This document shows, piece by piece, positions 1 through 7,772 of a stretch of DNA of 64,000 bases. A program made the translations under genes and the position numbers. How positions within the stretch are numbered: the first letter of the stretch is position 1; every line of letters begins with the position of its first letter. The DNA lies in assembly GCF_002028425.1 (NCBI RefSeq), contig NZ_CP020042.1:2356001-2420000 (forward strand). Direction: 5' to 3'. The DNA is from Streptomyces katrae (GTDB lineage Bacteria > Actinomycetota > Actinomycetes > Streptomycetales > Streptomycetaceae). A model generated the notes under the pieces. The model was not told the DNA's origin, did no database searches, and saw only the letters and a list, made by a program, of their open reading frames with translations.

Positions 1-1748
1 CTGCGCCAGGCCCCGCGCGGCTGGGCGCGGCCGACGGAGAGCGCGCGGTCCTTGGTGGGCCGGCGCATCCACCACATCCGGTAGCCCCAGACGATCAGGA
101 ACATCACCGCGACGGCGAGCGCGGCGAGCGCGAGCTGGTTGGCGATCCCGAAGGTCAGACCCATGTGCAGGTCGATCCCGAACCGGGTCAGCTGCGCGAG
201 CAGCGGGTAGTCCGCGAAGCGGAGCTCGTCCATGATCCGGCCGTCGGCGGGGTCGACGGCGACCGAGTCCAGGTGCACGGGCAGGGTCTTGTCGGCCTCC
301 TTGACCACGTAGCCCTTGCCCTTGGCGGGCAGGGTGACGCGCAGGCTCTCGGTGACCCCGGCGGCGCGGGCGGCGGCGACGGCCTTGTCGACGCCGATGT
401 CGGTGGCGGGCATCGGCATGGTCATCTCGGTGCCGTCGGGCATGATGTGCCCGGCGTGCTCGCCGCCGCCGTCAGAGGCGCCGGCGCCCGGGTCAAGGGT
501 GGCGGAGAGGGCGAGGGTGGCCCCGCCGAGCCGGTCCTGGAGCTGCCCGATGTTCTCCCCGGCGTACTTCGACCAGGTCAGACCGGTCGCGGAGAGGCCG
601 ACGAGGCCCACGGCGGCCCAGAGGCCGATACTGCCGTGCCAGGAGAGGGTCTTGCGGCGGCCGGTGGCCTTCCGGTCGGGTACGACGAGCAGGGCCTTGC
701 GGCTGCGGCGCCGGCCGATCCACAGGGCGAGACCGCCGAGGGCGACGATCCAGAGCCAGCTGGCCGCGAGTTCGCTGTAGTTCCGGCCGAACTCCCCGAG
801 CTGGAGGCTGGCGTGGAACTCGCTGAGCCAGGCCCGCAGGGGCAGCGCGTCACCGCTGGTGGTGAGCTGCCCGCGGACCTCGGCGGTGTAGGGGTCGACG
901 AAGACGGTGCGGGTCTCGCCCTCCGCCAGGCCCGGGGCCTCCATGATCACGCGGGTGGTGGCGTCGGCCTCGGGCGCGGGCCACACGCCGACGACCTTGC
1001 CCTGGGGCTCGGCGGCCTTGGCGGCCTTCACCTGGGTACTGAGCGGGACGGCGGCCTCGCCGACCCGGTCGACGGTCAGCTCGTGGGAGTAGAGGATCCG
1101 CTCGGCCTGCCAGGACCCGGCGTAGAGCAGGCCGGTGGCGGCGGCGAGGAAGAGGACGGGGGCTATGAGCAGCCCGGCGTAGAAGTGCACGCGCAGGAGC
1201 AGCGGCCGCAGGGCGGCCCACCCCTTGGCTCCGCCGGTTCCGGGGGCGGGTGCGGATCCCGACGCGGGCGCGGTGTCGGGCGGTGTGGACGCGGATCCGG
1301 ACTCAGAGGCAGGCGCGGGCGCGGACGCGGGCGCGGGCTCGGGGGCGGACGCGGACTCAGGCGCGGACGCGGACGCGGACGCGGACTCAGGCTCGGGGGC
1401 GGACGCGGACTCAGGCGCGGACGCGGACGCGGACGCGGACTCAGGCTCGGGGGCGGACGCGGACTCAGGCGCGGACGCGGACGCGGACGCGGACTCAGGC
1501 TCGGGGGCGGACGCGGACTCAGGCGCGGACGCGGACGCGGGCTCGGACGCGGGCTCGGACGCGGGCTCGGACGCGGGCTCGGACGCGGGCTCGGACGCGG
1601 GGGTGGGCGCGGGCGCCGGGCCGGACGCGGGGGTGGGTGCGGGCGCCGGGCCGGACGCGGGGGTGGGTGCGGGCGCGGGGGTGGAGTCGGGCGTGGGGGC
1701 GGGCTCGGGGGCCCGCCTGGGGGCGTCCGTGAGGTCGTCAAGGGACAT
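1..1748 (-). CDS. PepSY-associated transmembrane protein, 3' end cut by window
   Basis: Reads leftward from ATG at 1748 and is open to base 1, so the C-terminus lies outside. The first ~180 residues are a low-complexity Ala/Ser/Pro/Glu/Asp linker made of tandem repeats. Then come a membrane segment (HFYAGLLIAPVLFLAAATG), a periplasmic stretch, a second helix (SWLWIVALGGLALWIG) before an RRRSRK basic patch, a third (WHGSIGLWAAVGLVGLSATG), a His-containing loop and a fourth helix with an MWWMRR end. This helix-loop-helix layout is that of PepSY_TM proteins, often associated with iron or copper handling. It starts 76 bases after the stop of the His/Met-rich membrane protein gene on the same strand, so they are probably co-transcribed. 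The repeat linker is much longer than usual for this family. The family call is firm; the substrate is not known. Confidence 0.8.
   Translation of the reverse strand, partial: MSLDDLTDAPRRAPEPAPTPDSTPAPAPTPASGPAPAPTPASGPAPAPTPASEPASEPASEPASEPASEPASASAPESASAPEPESASASASAPESASAPEPESASASASAPESASAPEPESASASASAPESASAPEPAPASAPAPASESGSASTPPDTAPASGSAPAPGTGGAKGWAALRPLLLRVHFYAGLLIAPVLFLAAATGLLYAGSWQAERILYSHELTVDRVGEAAVPLSTQVKAAKAAEPQGKVVGVWPAPEADATTRVIMEAPGLAEGETRTVFVDPYTAEVRGQLTTSGDALPLRAWLSEFHASLQLGEFGRNYSELAASWLWIVALGGLALWIGRRRSRKALLVVPDRKATGRRKTLSWHGSIGLWAAVGLVGLSATGLTWSKYAGENIGQLQDRLGGATLALSATLDPGAGASDGGGEHAGHIMPDGTEMTMPMPATDIGVDKAVAAARAAGVTESLRVTLPAKGKGYVVKEADKTLPVHLDSVAVDPADGRIMDELRFADYPLLAQLTRFGIDLHMGLTFGIANQLALAALAVAVMFLIVWGYRMWWMRRPTKDRALSVGRAQPRGAWR
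1320..1690. repeat. Tandem repeats coding the N-terminal linker of the PepSY protein
   Basis: Three repeat orders lie side by side. A 54-bp unit recurs with starts at 1357, 1411, 1465 and 1519 (18 residues per unit). It is followed by about five 12-bp GCTCGGACGCGG units from about 1540 to 1600, then 30-bp-period copies around GCCGGGCCGGACGCGGG to about 1680. All unit lengths are multiples of three, so copy-number change would keep the frame. Confidence 0.85.
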
Positions 1749-1824
1749 GTCGGTCCTAGGGTTCGGCGAAACAGGGGATCGGCCCCCGGGTCTCGCCACC
1801 CCCTCGCGGACGGAGGTGCGCCGG

Positions 1825-3054
1825 TCAGGCGGCGCGGGCAGGCAGCGGCCGGAGGGCCGTGGTGCGGGTGTCTCGCCGACGGGGCGGGCCCCGGCGGACG
1901 GCCGTATGGGCGTGCACGGCCCCGCGCAGGCGGCGCGGTGGCCGCTCGTACGAGGGGCGCTGCGCGGGCGGACCCGGCACCGGGGCGGGCCGGGTGCGGA
2001 GCAGCGCGAGGACCCGGGCGAGCGGCCGGGCGGCCAGCAGGGCGGTGGCCCCGAGGGCCCCGGCCAGCCGGAACACGGCGGCCTCGCCCCAGACGAGCCA
2101 GAGGGCGCAGAACAGCCCGGCCAGCAGGTGCGCGGCGACCATGCCGAAGCCACCGTGGCCGGCCATCCCGAGCAGATGGCCGAGCCCGGCCGACATGCCG
2201 TCGGCCGTACCTGTGGCGGAGGCCATGCCGTCGGCCATCCCGGTGGCGGAAGCCAGCCCGTCCGCCATACCGGTGGCCGAGGCCATCCCGTCCGCCATAC
2301 CGGAGCCGGAGCCCATCCCCGTGGCATGGGCCATGCCGGAGTGGGCCATACCGGTGGCGGCGTGGGCCAGGCCGGCGGGGTCGGCCAGAGCGGCCGGGTC
2401 GGCCAGGCCGGCCGAGTGGGCCAGGGCAGCCGGGTCGTGCAGTCCGGCCGGGTCGGCCAGGGCGGCCGGGTCGGCCAGGCCGGCCGAGTGGGCCAGGGCG
2501 GCCGGGTCGTGCAGTCCGGCCGAGTGGGTCGCCCCGGCGGCATCGGCCAGCCCGGAAGCATGGGCCGCCCCGGCGTCAGCCGGCCCCGGGGCGTGGCCGA
2601 GCCCGGTGCCGGCGGCATCCGCGGCGTGGGCCGGGCCGCTGGCGGCGCCCTCCCCGGCACGGGCCGTCCCGGACCCGGCGGCGCCCGCCGAGTGGCCCCC
2701 ACCCGCGGCGTCCGCCCGGCCCGTGCCGCCGGCCGGCATCGGCATCGGCATCGAGTGGTGGTGGCCCGCCATCGGGGCGGAGCCATGGGCGTGGCCCTGG
2801 CCCGCCGAGAAGGCGACGTGCAGGGCCCCCTGGACCGCCAGCAGGGCCGTCGTGATGCCCAGCGGGCCGCAGCGGCGGCCCGCGGCCGTCCACGCGAGGG
2901 CGGCCGTGACGGCGAAGGCTCCCAGGAGCCAGGGCAGGGGGACGTCCGTACCCGACATGTGGGCGTGCCCCACGGCGGCCAGCGCCACGCACACCGCCGC
3001 GAACATCGCGGCGCGCGGGGCGCGCATCGGCACGCGGGGGCGGGATTCAGACAT
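1825..3054 (-). CDS. His/Met-rich repeat-containing membrane protein
   Basis: A 409-residue protein starting at ATG 3054. The N-terminal part has three hydrophobic helices (MFAAVCVALAAVGHAHM, LPWLLGAFAVTAALAWTAAG, LGITTALLAVQGALHVAFSAG), and the C-terminal third has another pair (FGMVAAHLLAGLFCALWLVWG, FRLAGALGATALLAARPL). Between them lies a ~200-residue loop rich in His, Met, Ala and Gly with HGSAPMAGHHHSMPMPMP, a 24-residue repeat built on AGLADPAALADPAGLHDP, and a 12-residue GMADGMASAT repeat. The terminal helices could be a DUF2946/DUF5134-like framework, but I do not recognise the family with certainty. The His/Met loop suggests metal binding (copper or silver); that is inference. It is upstream of the PepSY gene with a 76-base gap, consistent with an operon. 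Confidence 0.7.
   Translation of the reverse strand: MSESRPRVPMRAPRAAMFAAVCVALAAVGHAHMSGTDVPLPWLLGAFAVTAALAWTAAGRRCGPLGITTALLAVQGALHVAFSAGQGHAHGSAPMAGHHHSMPMPMPAGGTGRADAAGGGHSAGAAGSGTARAGEGAASGPAHAADAAGTGLGHAPGPADAGAAHASGLADAAGATHSAGLHDPAALAHSAGLADPAALADPAGLHDPAALAHSAGLADPAALADPAGLAHAATGMAHSGMAHATGMGSGSGMADGMASATGMADGLASATGMADGMASATGTADGMSAGLGHLLGMAGHGGFGMVAAHLLAGLFCALWLVWGEAAVFRLAGALGATALLAARPLARVLALLRTRPAPVPGPPAQRPSYERPPRRLRGAVHAHTAVRRGPPRRRDTRTTALRPLPARAA
2200..2540. repeat. In-frame tandem repeats in the His/Met-rich protein gene
   Basis: Two blocks. A 72-bp unit begins at 2391 and again at 2463 (24 residues each, two nearly identical copies plus flanking partial copies). A 36-bp unit around CCATCCCGGTGGCGGA recurs between about 2200 and 2310 (12 residues, GMADGMASAT). 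Units are whole codons. Confidence 0.8.
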
Positions 3055-3119
3055 GTCCCGGTCATGCTCTCACGGGGCCCGCCGCCGTACGCGCCGGGCC
3101 CGTATCCGATCATGAACGG

Positions 3120-3743
3120 GTGAATCCACTGCCATGGTCATGGTCCGCGCTCCCCCTGGGGCCGCTGGGCGCGCTCTACACCGGCGGGGTCCAGCTCGGG
3201 GCCCACGCGCTGGAGCGGCTGGCTCCGGCGGAGCGGGAGCGGATGCTGCGCGACTGCTCGACCAACGTCGACAACCTCGACCGCGGCCGCTGGGAGACCT
3301 TGCTGAGCAGCGCGCTCGTCGTCGAGGAGCCGATGCCGCTGCCGTACGCGCTGCTGCTGGTCGCGGTGCTGGGCTACGCGGAGTACGCGTACGGGGCCTG
3401 GTGGACGGCCGCGGTCTTCCTCTTCGGGCACGCCTCGGCGACGCTCCTCGTCTACGGGGTGCTGCGCCGTACGGCCGACCGCGACACCCGCCGGGCCGTG
3501 GACGTCGGCACGAGCTACGGGTTCAACGCCGTGCTCGGCGCGCTGACCTCGGCGCTGCCGCGCGGGGCGGTGCGCACGACGGCCCGGGCCGGGCTGCTGG
3601 CCCTCGCGGTGCGGCCGGTGCTGCGGCGGGAGCGGACCTTCACCGACGCCGGGCACCTCGTGGCGCTGGGCCTCGGCCTCGGGGTCTCGTTCGCCGTCGA
3701 TTATCTTTCCGGGTCGAACCATCGGAAAATCGCTCATATATGA
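3120..3743 (+). CDS. Rhomboid-like integral membrane protein
   Basis: A 207-residue protein read from GTG 3120; no strong ribosome binding site is visible, so the start is provisional. It has about five hydrophobic segments, including PYALLLVAVLGYAEYAYGAWW, AAVFLFGHASATLLVYGVL and VALGLGLGVSFAVDYLSG. The motif DVGTSYGFNAVLGALTSALP resembles the GxSxG active-site helix of rhomboid serine proteases, and the preceding helix contains a His in FGHASATLL, as in the rhomboid fold. The N-terminal CSTNVDNL and a W near RWETLL are features of actinobacterial rhomboid-like proteins. Whether it is proteolytically active cannot be judged, since a clear second catalytic His in a late helix is not obvious. 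Confidence 0.6.
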   Translation: MNPLPWSWSALPLGPLGALYTGGVQLGAHALERLAPAERERMLRDCSTNVDNLDRGRWETLLSSALVVEEPMPLPYALLLVAVLGYAEYAYGAWWTAAVFLFGHASATLLVYGVLRRTADRDTRRAVDVGTSYGFNAVLGALTSALPRGAVRTTARAGLLALAVRPVLRRERTFTDAGHLVALGLGLGVSFAVDYLSGSNHRKIAHI

Positions 3744-3775
3744 GCAAGGGACGCGACGGCGGCCGCCACCGCCCC

Positions 3776-3812
3776 GCGACCCGCAGAACCCGCAGAACCC
3801 GCAGAACCCGCA
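3776..3812. repeat. Short AGAACCCGC tandem repeat in the intergenic gap
   Basis: About four copies of a 9-bp CGCAGAACC unit sit between the rhomboid-like and phosphatase genes. The rest of this 157-base gap shows no clear terminator or promoter. Confidence 0.6.
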
Positions 3813-3900
3813 TCACTCGCACGACACGCCCGACACGAGTCACCTCACCCCGCGCGGCCGGTTCTTCCCGCCCCGTGCGCACGACGCTGGAGCCGCCACG

Positions 3901-4695
3901 ATGACCGCCACGACCTCCACCACCGTCGCCAACCTCCGCGACCTCGGTGGTACCCCGCTCGCCGGCGGCCGCACCGTCCGCTCGGGCCTCGTCCTGCGCT
4001 CGGCGGCCCTCGACCGGCTCGACCTCGACGCCGACCCGGCGATGGCCGCGCTGGGCCTGCGCACGGTCATCGACCTGCGCAGCGACGCCGAGCGGGCCGA
4101 CCGCCCGGACCGGATACCGCAGGGTGCCCGGCTGCTCGTGCGCGACGTCCTGGCGGACAAGATCAGCGAGGCGCGGATGCCCGCCGCCGCGCAGCTCAAG
4201 GACCTGCTGGCGGACCCGGTGGTGGCCGAGGAGCACCTGGGCGACGGCAAGGCGCGGGCCCTGTTCGGCTCGGTTTACCGGTCCTTCGTCACCACCGCCT
4301 CCGCGCACGCCGCGTACCACACGCTGCTGACCGAGGCCGCCGACCCGCAGGCGGGTCCGCTGCTGTTCCACTGCACGGCCGGCAAGGACCGTACGGGCTG
4401 GGGCGCGACGGTGCTGCTGTCGGTGCTCGGGGCGGACGACGAGACCCTGATGGCCGAGTACCTGTCGGTGAATCCGGCGGTGAAGGCGGCGTTCGCCCCG
4501 ATGATCGAGGGCTTCACCGCCGCCGGCGGGGACCCGGACATCGCGCTGGCGCTGATCGGGGTGTTCCCCTCGTACCTGGAGGCGGGCCTGGACGAGCTCT
4601 ACCTGCGCTTCGGGTCGATGGAGAAGTACGTGCGCGAGGGCCTGAAGGTGCCGGACGAGACGGTCGCGGCGCTGCGCGCGCGACTCGTCGTGTGA
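3901..4695 (+). CDS. Protein tyrosine phosphatase (Y_phosphatase3 family)
   Basis: A 264-residue cytoplasmic phosphatase from ATG 3901. The signature loop FHCTAGKDRTGWG carries nucleophile Cys158 and phosphate-binding Arg164, the CX5R motif of low-complexity actinobacterial tyrosine/dual-specificity phosphatases. The N-terminus NLRDLGG and the TVIDLRSDAE strand, whose Asp-Leu-Arg is typical of this family, support the assignment, as does full length. It hydrolyses phosphotyrosine or possibly phosphoinositides. No kinase neighbour points to the target. It appears to be a single transcription unit, closed by a GC-rich hairpin just after the stop. Confidence 0.85.
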   Translation: MTATTSTTVANLRDLGGTPLAGGRTVRSGLVLRSAALDRLDLDADPAMAALGLRTVIDLRSDAERADRPDRIPQGARLLVRDVLADKISEARMPAAAQLKDLLADPVVAEEHLGDGKARALFGSVYRSFVTTASAHAAYHTLLTEAADPQAGPLLFHCTAGKDRTGWGATVLLSVLGADDETLMAEYLSVNPAVKAAFAPMIEGFTAAGGDPDIALALIGVFPSYLEAGLDELYLRFGSMEKYVREGLKVPDETVAALRARLVV

Positions 4696-4724
4696 CCGGC
4701 CCGGCGTCACGCCCGGCGGGCCGG
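4696..4724 (+). terminator. Hairpin terminator after the phosphatase gene
   Basis: CCGGCCCG at 4696-4703 pairs perfectly with CGGGCCGG at 4717-4724; the loop has an extra GCG/CGC stem. It begins one base after the stop. It has no U-tract, as is usual in high-GC actinobacteria. Confidence 0.6.
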
Positions 4725-4786
4725 GTTCATCCGAACGTGTGCGCCGCTGCGGGTGACCGTCCCGCGATTCGCTCGTTCTGCTGAAC

Positions 4787-6712
4787 GTGACTGCGCCGGA
4801 TACCGCCACCCGCTCCCTGCCCCCCGACGTCGAGCAGGCCGAGGCCGCCATCGTCGAGCACTACCCGCGGCTGGTGCGGCTCGCCTACCTGGTGCTGCCG
4901 CCCTCCCTCGGCCGCAACCGGCGGGTGCTCACCGCCCACTCGCTGGCCCAGCGCGCACTGCCGCGCGGGCGGCGGGCCTCCAATGCGGAGGCGGCGGTGC
5001 AGGGCGGGGTGCCGGCGCAGCGGGGCGGGCTGGGCGGGCCCGAGTCGGGGTACGCGTACGTACGGCTGCGCGTGCTGCGGTCGGCCCTGGAGGCGGGGGT
5101 CCCGCTGACCTTCCGGGCGCTCCCGCTGCGCGGGCAGCTGCCGGCGCTGCTCCCGCAGGTGTGGGGGCTGCGGCTGTTCCCGCGCGCGGGCGGGGCCGAG
5201 GAGCTGGCCCTGGACCAGTGGCTGGCCACCCTGAACGGCCCCGGCCGGGCGGCCTGCGTCCTGCGGGCGCTGGAGGGGCTGGCGGAGCCGGACGTGCTGC
5301 GGGTGCTCGCCGAGGCCGGAGTGGCCGACCCGGCGGCGGCCGTGGCGGAGTCCGGGGACCCGGCGCACGACGCCCTGTTCGCCTCCCCCGAGTTCGACCC
5401 CTGCGTGCTCCAGGCCCGGCCCACCGACCTGCTGCGCCGCCGCCGCTTCGCACGGGCGGCCCTGGCCGGGGCGGCCGCCCTCGCGGTGTGCGGGGCGCTG
5501 CTGGCGCTGCCGGGCGGCGGCTGGGGGGCGGACGGGCCCGCCGCGCCGCTGTACGCGCAGAACGCGGTGGCGCAGCAGGCCCTGGACCCGGGGCAGCTGG
5601 TGCGGGTCGCGGCCACGGCGTGGCGCACCTCCTCCCGTGGGGACTACTCCGTCTGGCCGGCGCGCGGCGACCGGGCCACGGACACCGAGCTGCTGCGGCG
5701 GGCGCTGGCCGTGTGGGCCCGCCCGGGCAAGGCGGTGGTGGTCTCGGCCACTCCCGGCACCCCGTCGGGGCCGCCGATGGGGCCGCCGCAGCTGCTGTTC
5801 GCGGGGACCGTCGACCAGGCGGTGGTGGTGTTGCTGTACGACGGGCTGCGCGTGGTGCGGTACGCCGAGCCGCGCAACGGGACGGCGGGTGCGGCCCTGG
5901 ACTTCGCGCGGACCGACGGGGCGACGGCGGACACCGCGACCGCCCTGGTGCTCAGCCGGGTCGACGGCAACGTCCGCTACCTGACGGCCCCCTGGGTCAC
6001 CGGCGCCGCCGTACGGGACCTGCTGAAGCCCGGTGACCGGCCGACCGCGCTGAAGCTCACCCCGGACGGGCTGACCCCGCCGGTGCTGGGTCCGGCGGCG
6101 AACGGCGAGTGCACGAGCTGGAACGCGCTGGCCCTGACGGGTGACGGGGCCACCCGGCTGGTCACCGACCTGGGCGAGCTGACCCCGGCCCGGCTGACCT
6201 CGGGCGCGCCGGGTGCCGCGCGGGACGTGACGGAGGCGGCGGAGCTGGGCGAGTGGTCGAAGACGGCGTGCCTGCTGCCGTCGGTGCGCTCGCACGGGGT
6301 GCGGTCCGTGAACGCGTGGACGTACGCGAAGCAGCCGTTGCCGGAGGGCGACGGGGCTGCGACCTGGCTGTGCAGCCGGGCGGAGACCTGGCAGGGGGCG
6401 GCGGACCGGGTGCAGGTGCAGTTCCTGGCGCCGGGGGCGGCGCTGGCCGCGCAGGCGGCCAAGGCGGAGGGCTCCCCGGCGTGCGGTACGCGGGAGCCGA
6501 GGGTGCTGGCCGGGGTGCTGTGGAAGTCCCGGGCGGGGCAGTGGTACGTCCTGGCGGCGGGCAGTGCGCAGTTCACGTCCCTGACGGCGACGGGCAGCGG
6601 GGTGAACGGCAGCGCGAACGGGAACCGGCTGGCGGTGAAGGCGCCGGAGGGGGCGCAGGTGGACCTTTCGGGGAAGCTGACGGACGGGAGCACGGCCGGG
6701 GCGCTCCGCTAG
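4787..6712 (+). CDS. Membrane protein with sigma-factor-like N-terminus and large extracytoplasmic domain
   Basis: A 641-residue protein from GTG 4787. Residues ~15-60 (AAIVEHYPRLVRLAYLVLPP) look like region 2.1 of ECF sigma factors, and residues ~85-200 keep an all-helical layout with a region-4-like segment (GPGRAACVLRALEGLAEPDVLRVLAEAG). A single helix at ~220-245 (FARAALAGAAALAVCGALLALPGGGW) leads to about 390 exported residues rich in beta strand, with two or more Cys. The sigma-like part has diverged and lacks convincing DNA-binding signatures, so activity as a sigma factor is doubtful. It could be a membrane-tethered sensor in which the former sigma fold has another role. No anti-sigma gene is adjacent. 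I do not recognise the exported domain. Confidence 0.6.
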   Translation: MTAPDTATRSLPPDVEQAEAAIVEHYPRLVRLAYLVLPPSLGRNRRVLTAHSLAQRALPRGRRASNAEAAVQGGVPAQRGGLGGPESGYAYVRLRVLRSALEAGVPLTFRALPLRGQLPALLPQVWGLRLFPRAGGAEELALDQWLATLNGPGRAACVLRALEGLAEPDVLRVLAEAGVADPAAAVAESGDPAHDALFASPEFDPCVLQARPTDLLRRRRFARAALAGAAALAVCGALLALPGGGWGADGPAAPLYAQNAVAQQALDPGQLVRVAATAWRTSSRGDYSVWPARGDRATDTELLRRALAVWARPGKAVVVSATPGTPSGPPMGPPQLLFAGTVDQAVVVLLYDGLRVVRYAEPRNGTAGAALDFARTDGATADTATALVLSRVDGNVRYLTAPWVTGAAVRDLLKPGDRPTALKLTPDGLTPPVLGPAANGECTSWNALALTGDGATRLVTDLGELTPARLTSGAPGAARDVTEAAELGEWSKTACLLPSVRSHGVRSVNAWTYAKQPLPEGDGAATWLCSRAETWQGAADRVQVQFLAPGAALAAQAAKAEGSPACGTREPRVLAGVLWKSRAGQWYVLAAGSAQFTSLTATGSGVNGSANGNRLAVKAPEGAQVDLSGKLTDGSTAGALR

Positions 6713-6756
6713 GCCGGGCCGCTGCGCGGGGCCGCTCCCCTACCCACCCTTCCTCC

Positions 6757-6813
6757 GTTCCCCGGGGGCTCCGCCCCCGGACCCCCGCGCCTCAAACGCC
6801 GGCGAGGCTGAAA
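6757..6813. repeat. Streptomyces-type dispersed intergenic GC element with hairpin
   Basis: CCGGGGG at 6762-6768 pairs with CCCCCGG at 6774-6780 around CTCCG. It is followed by the ACCCCCGCGCCTCAAACGCC and GGCGAGGCTGAAA stretch that I recall as a very common intergenic element of Streptomyces chromosomes. It may terminate the 4787-6712 gene. Confidence 0.65.
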
Positions 6814-6875
6814 GATGCGGGAGCGGCAGTGCCGGAGGGGTTTCCCTCTCCCGTACCCCTCAGTACATTGACGCC

Positions 6876-7772
6876 ATGTCTAATACGCCGCTCGCGCCCG
6901 CCCCCGTGGAGTCGGAACACATAGACCTCCGGGCACGGAACGTCTCCTTCTCCTGGGAGGACACGCCGCTGCACTGGCTGCCCGGCGAGCCCTTCGCCGG
7001 GCACACCATCAACGTGCTGCACCTGCTGCTGCCCGCCGGTGAGCGGTGGTTCGTGCACGTCTACAAGCAGGTGCTCCCCCACGTCACGGACGAGCGGCTG
7101 CGGGCGGACGTCGTCGGGTTCATCGGGCAGGAGGCCATGCACGCCGCCGCGCACGACGACGTGCTCCCCCACCTCAAGCGCCTCGGTCTGGACCCCACCC
7201 CCTACACCGCGCAGGTCGACTGGCTCTTCGAGAAGCTGCTCGGCGACCGCACCCTGCCGCCCGGACGGGCCCGGAAGTGGTGGCTGATGGAGCGGGTCGC
7301 GATGATCGCCGCCATCGAGCACTACACGGCCTTCCTCGGCGACTGGGTGCTCAACGCGAGGGAACTCGACCGGCGCGGGGCCGACCCGATGATGCTGGAC
7401 CTGCTGCGCTGGCACGGCGCCGAGGAGGTCGAGCACCGCTCCGTCGCCTTCGACCTGTTCATGCACGTCGACGGCAACTACCGCCGCCGGGCCCGGACCT
7501 GGGCCACCGCCTTCGCCGCCCTGGTGTTCCTGTGGCAGCGCGGCGCCCGCTTCTTCATGGAGAACGACCCCCTGCGGCCCGGCGCCAAGGCCTCCCTCGG
7601 CCAGTTCGTCCGGGCCGGGCGCAAGGGGGTCCTGCCCTCGACGGGGGCGATGCTGAGGTCGATCCCGACGTACCTCTCACGGACGTACCACCCCTCGCAG
7701 GAAGGTTCCACCGCCCAGGCCGTGGCCTACCTGGCCTCCTCCCCCGGCGCGAACGGCGGGGTGCGGCCGTGA
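6876..7772 (+). CDS. Predicted metal-dependent hydrolase (PF10118-like)
   Basis: A 298-residue protein from ATG 6876. Metal ligands of a ferritin-like helical bundle are evident: FIGQEAMHAAAH, then AAIEHYTAFLG, then GAEEVEHRSVAFD, giving two E-x-x-H type pairs plus extra His/Glu. This pattern is that of the Metal_hydrol/COG3687 family. The stop TGA overlaps the GTG start of the ferredoxin reductase gene (7769-7772), so the two are translationally coupled. The coupling suggests that electrons from the reductase feed a diiron-like centre, i.e. an oxygenase or desaturase-type reaction rather than plain hydrolysis; this is inference. A TetR regulator follows. Confidence 0.75.
   Translation: MSNTPLAPAPVESEHIDLRARNVSFSWEDTPLHWLPGEPFAGHTINVLHLLLPAGERWFVHVYKQVLPHVTDERLRADVVGFIGQEAMHAAAHDDVLPHLKRLGLDPTPYTAQVDWLFEKLLGDRTLPPGRARKWWLMERVAMIAAIEHYTAFLGDWVLNARELDRRGADPMMLDLLRWHGAEEVEHRSVAFDLFMHVDGNYRRRARTWATAFAALVFLWQRGARFFMENDPLRPGAKASLGQFVRAGRKGVLPSTGAMLRSIPTYLSRTYHPSQEGSTAQAVAYLASSPGANGGVRP

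Noticed and set aside
1357..1570. Regular 54-bp repeats as a CRISPR array
   Set aside because: No unique spacers; repeats are contiguous, in-frame and coding.
165..2855. Long plus-strand frames opposite the PepSY and His/Met genes
   Set aside because: The minus-strand frames encode membrane helices and known domains; the plus frames are Arg/Gly-rich shadows.
3776..3812. 9-bp intergenic repeat as an operator array
   Set aside because: Simple low-complexity repeat without symmetry or conserved spacing.
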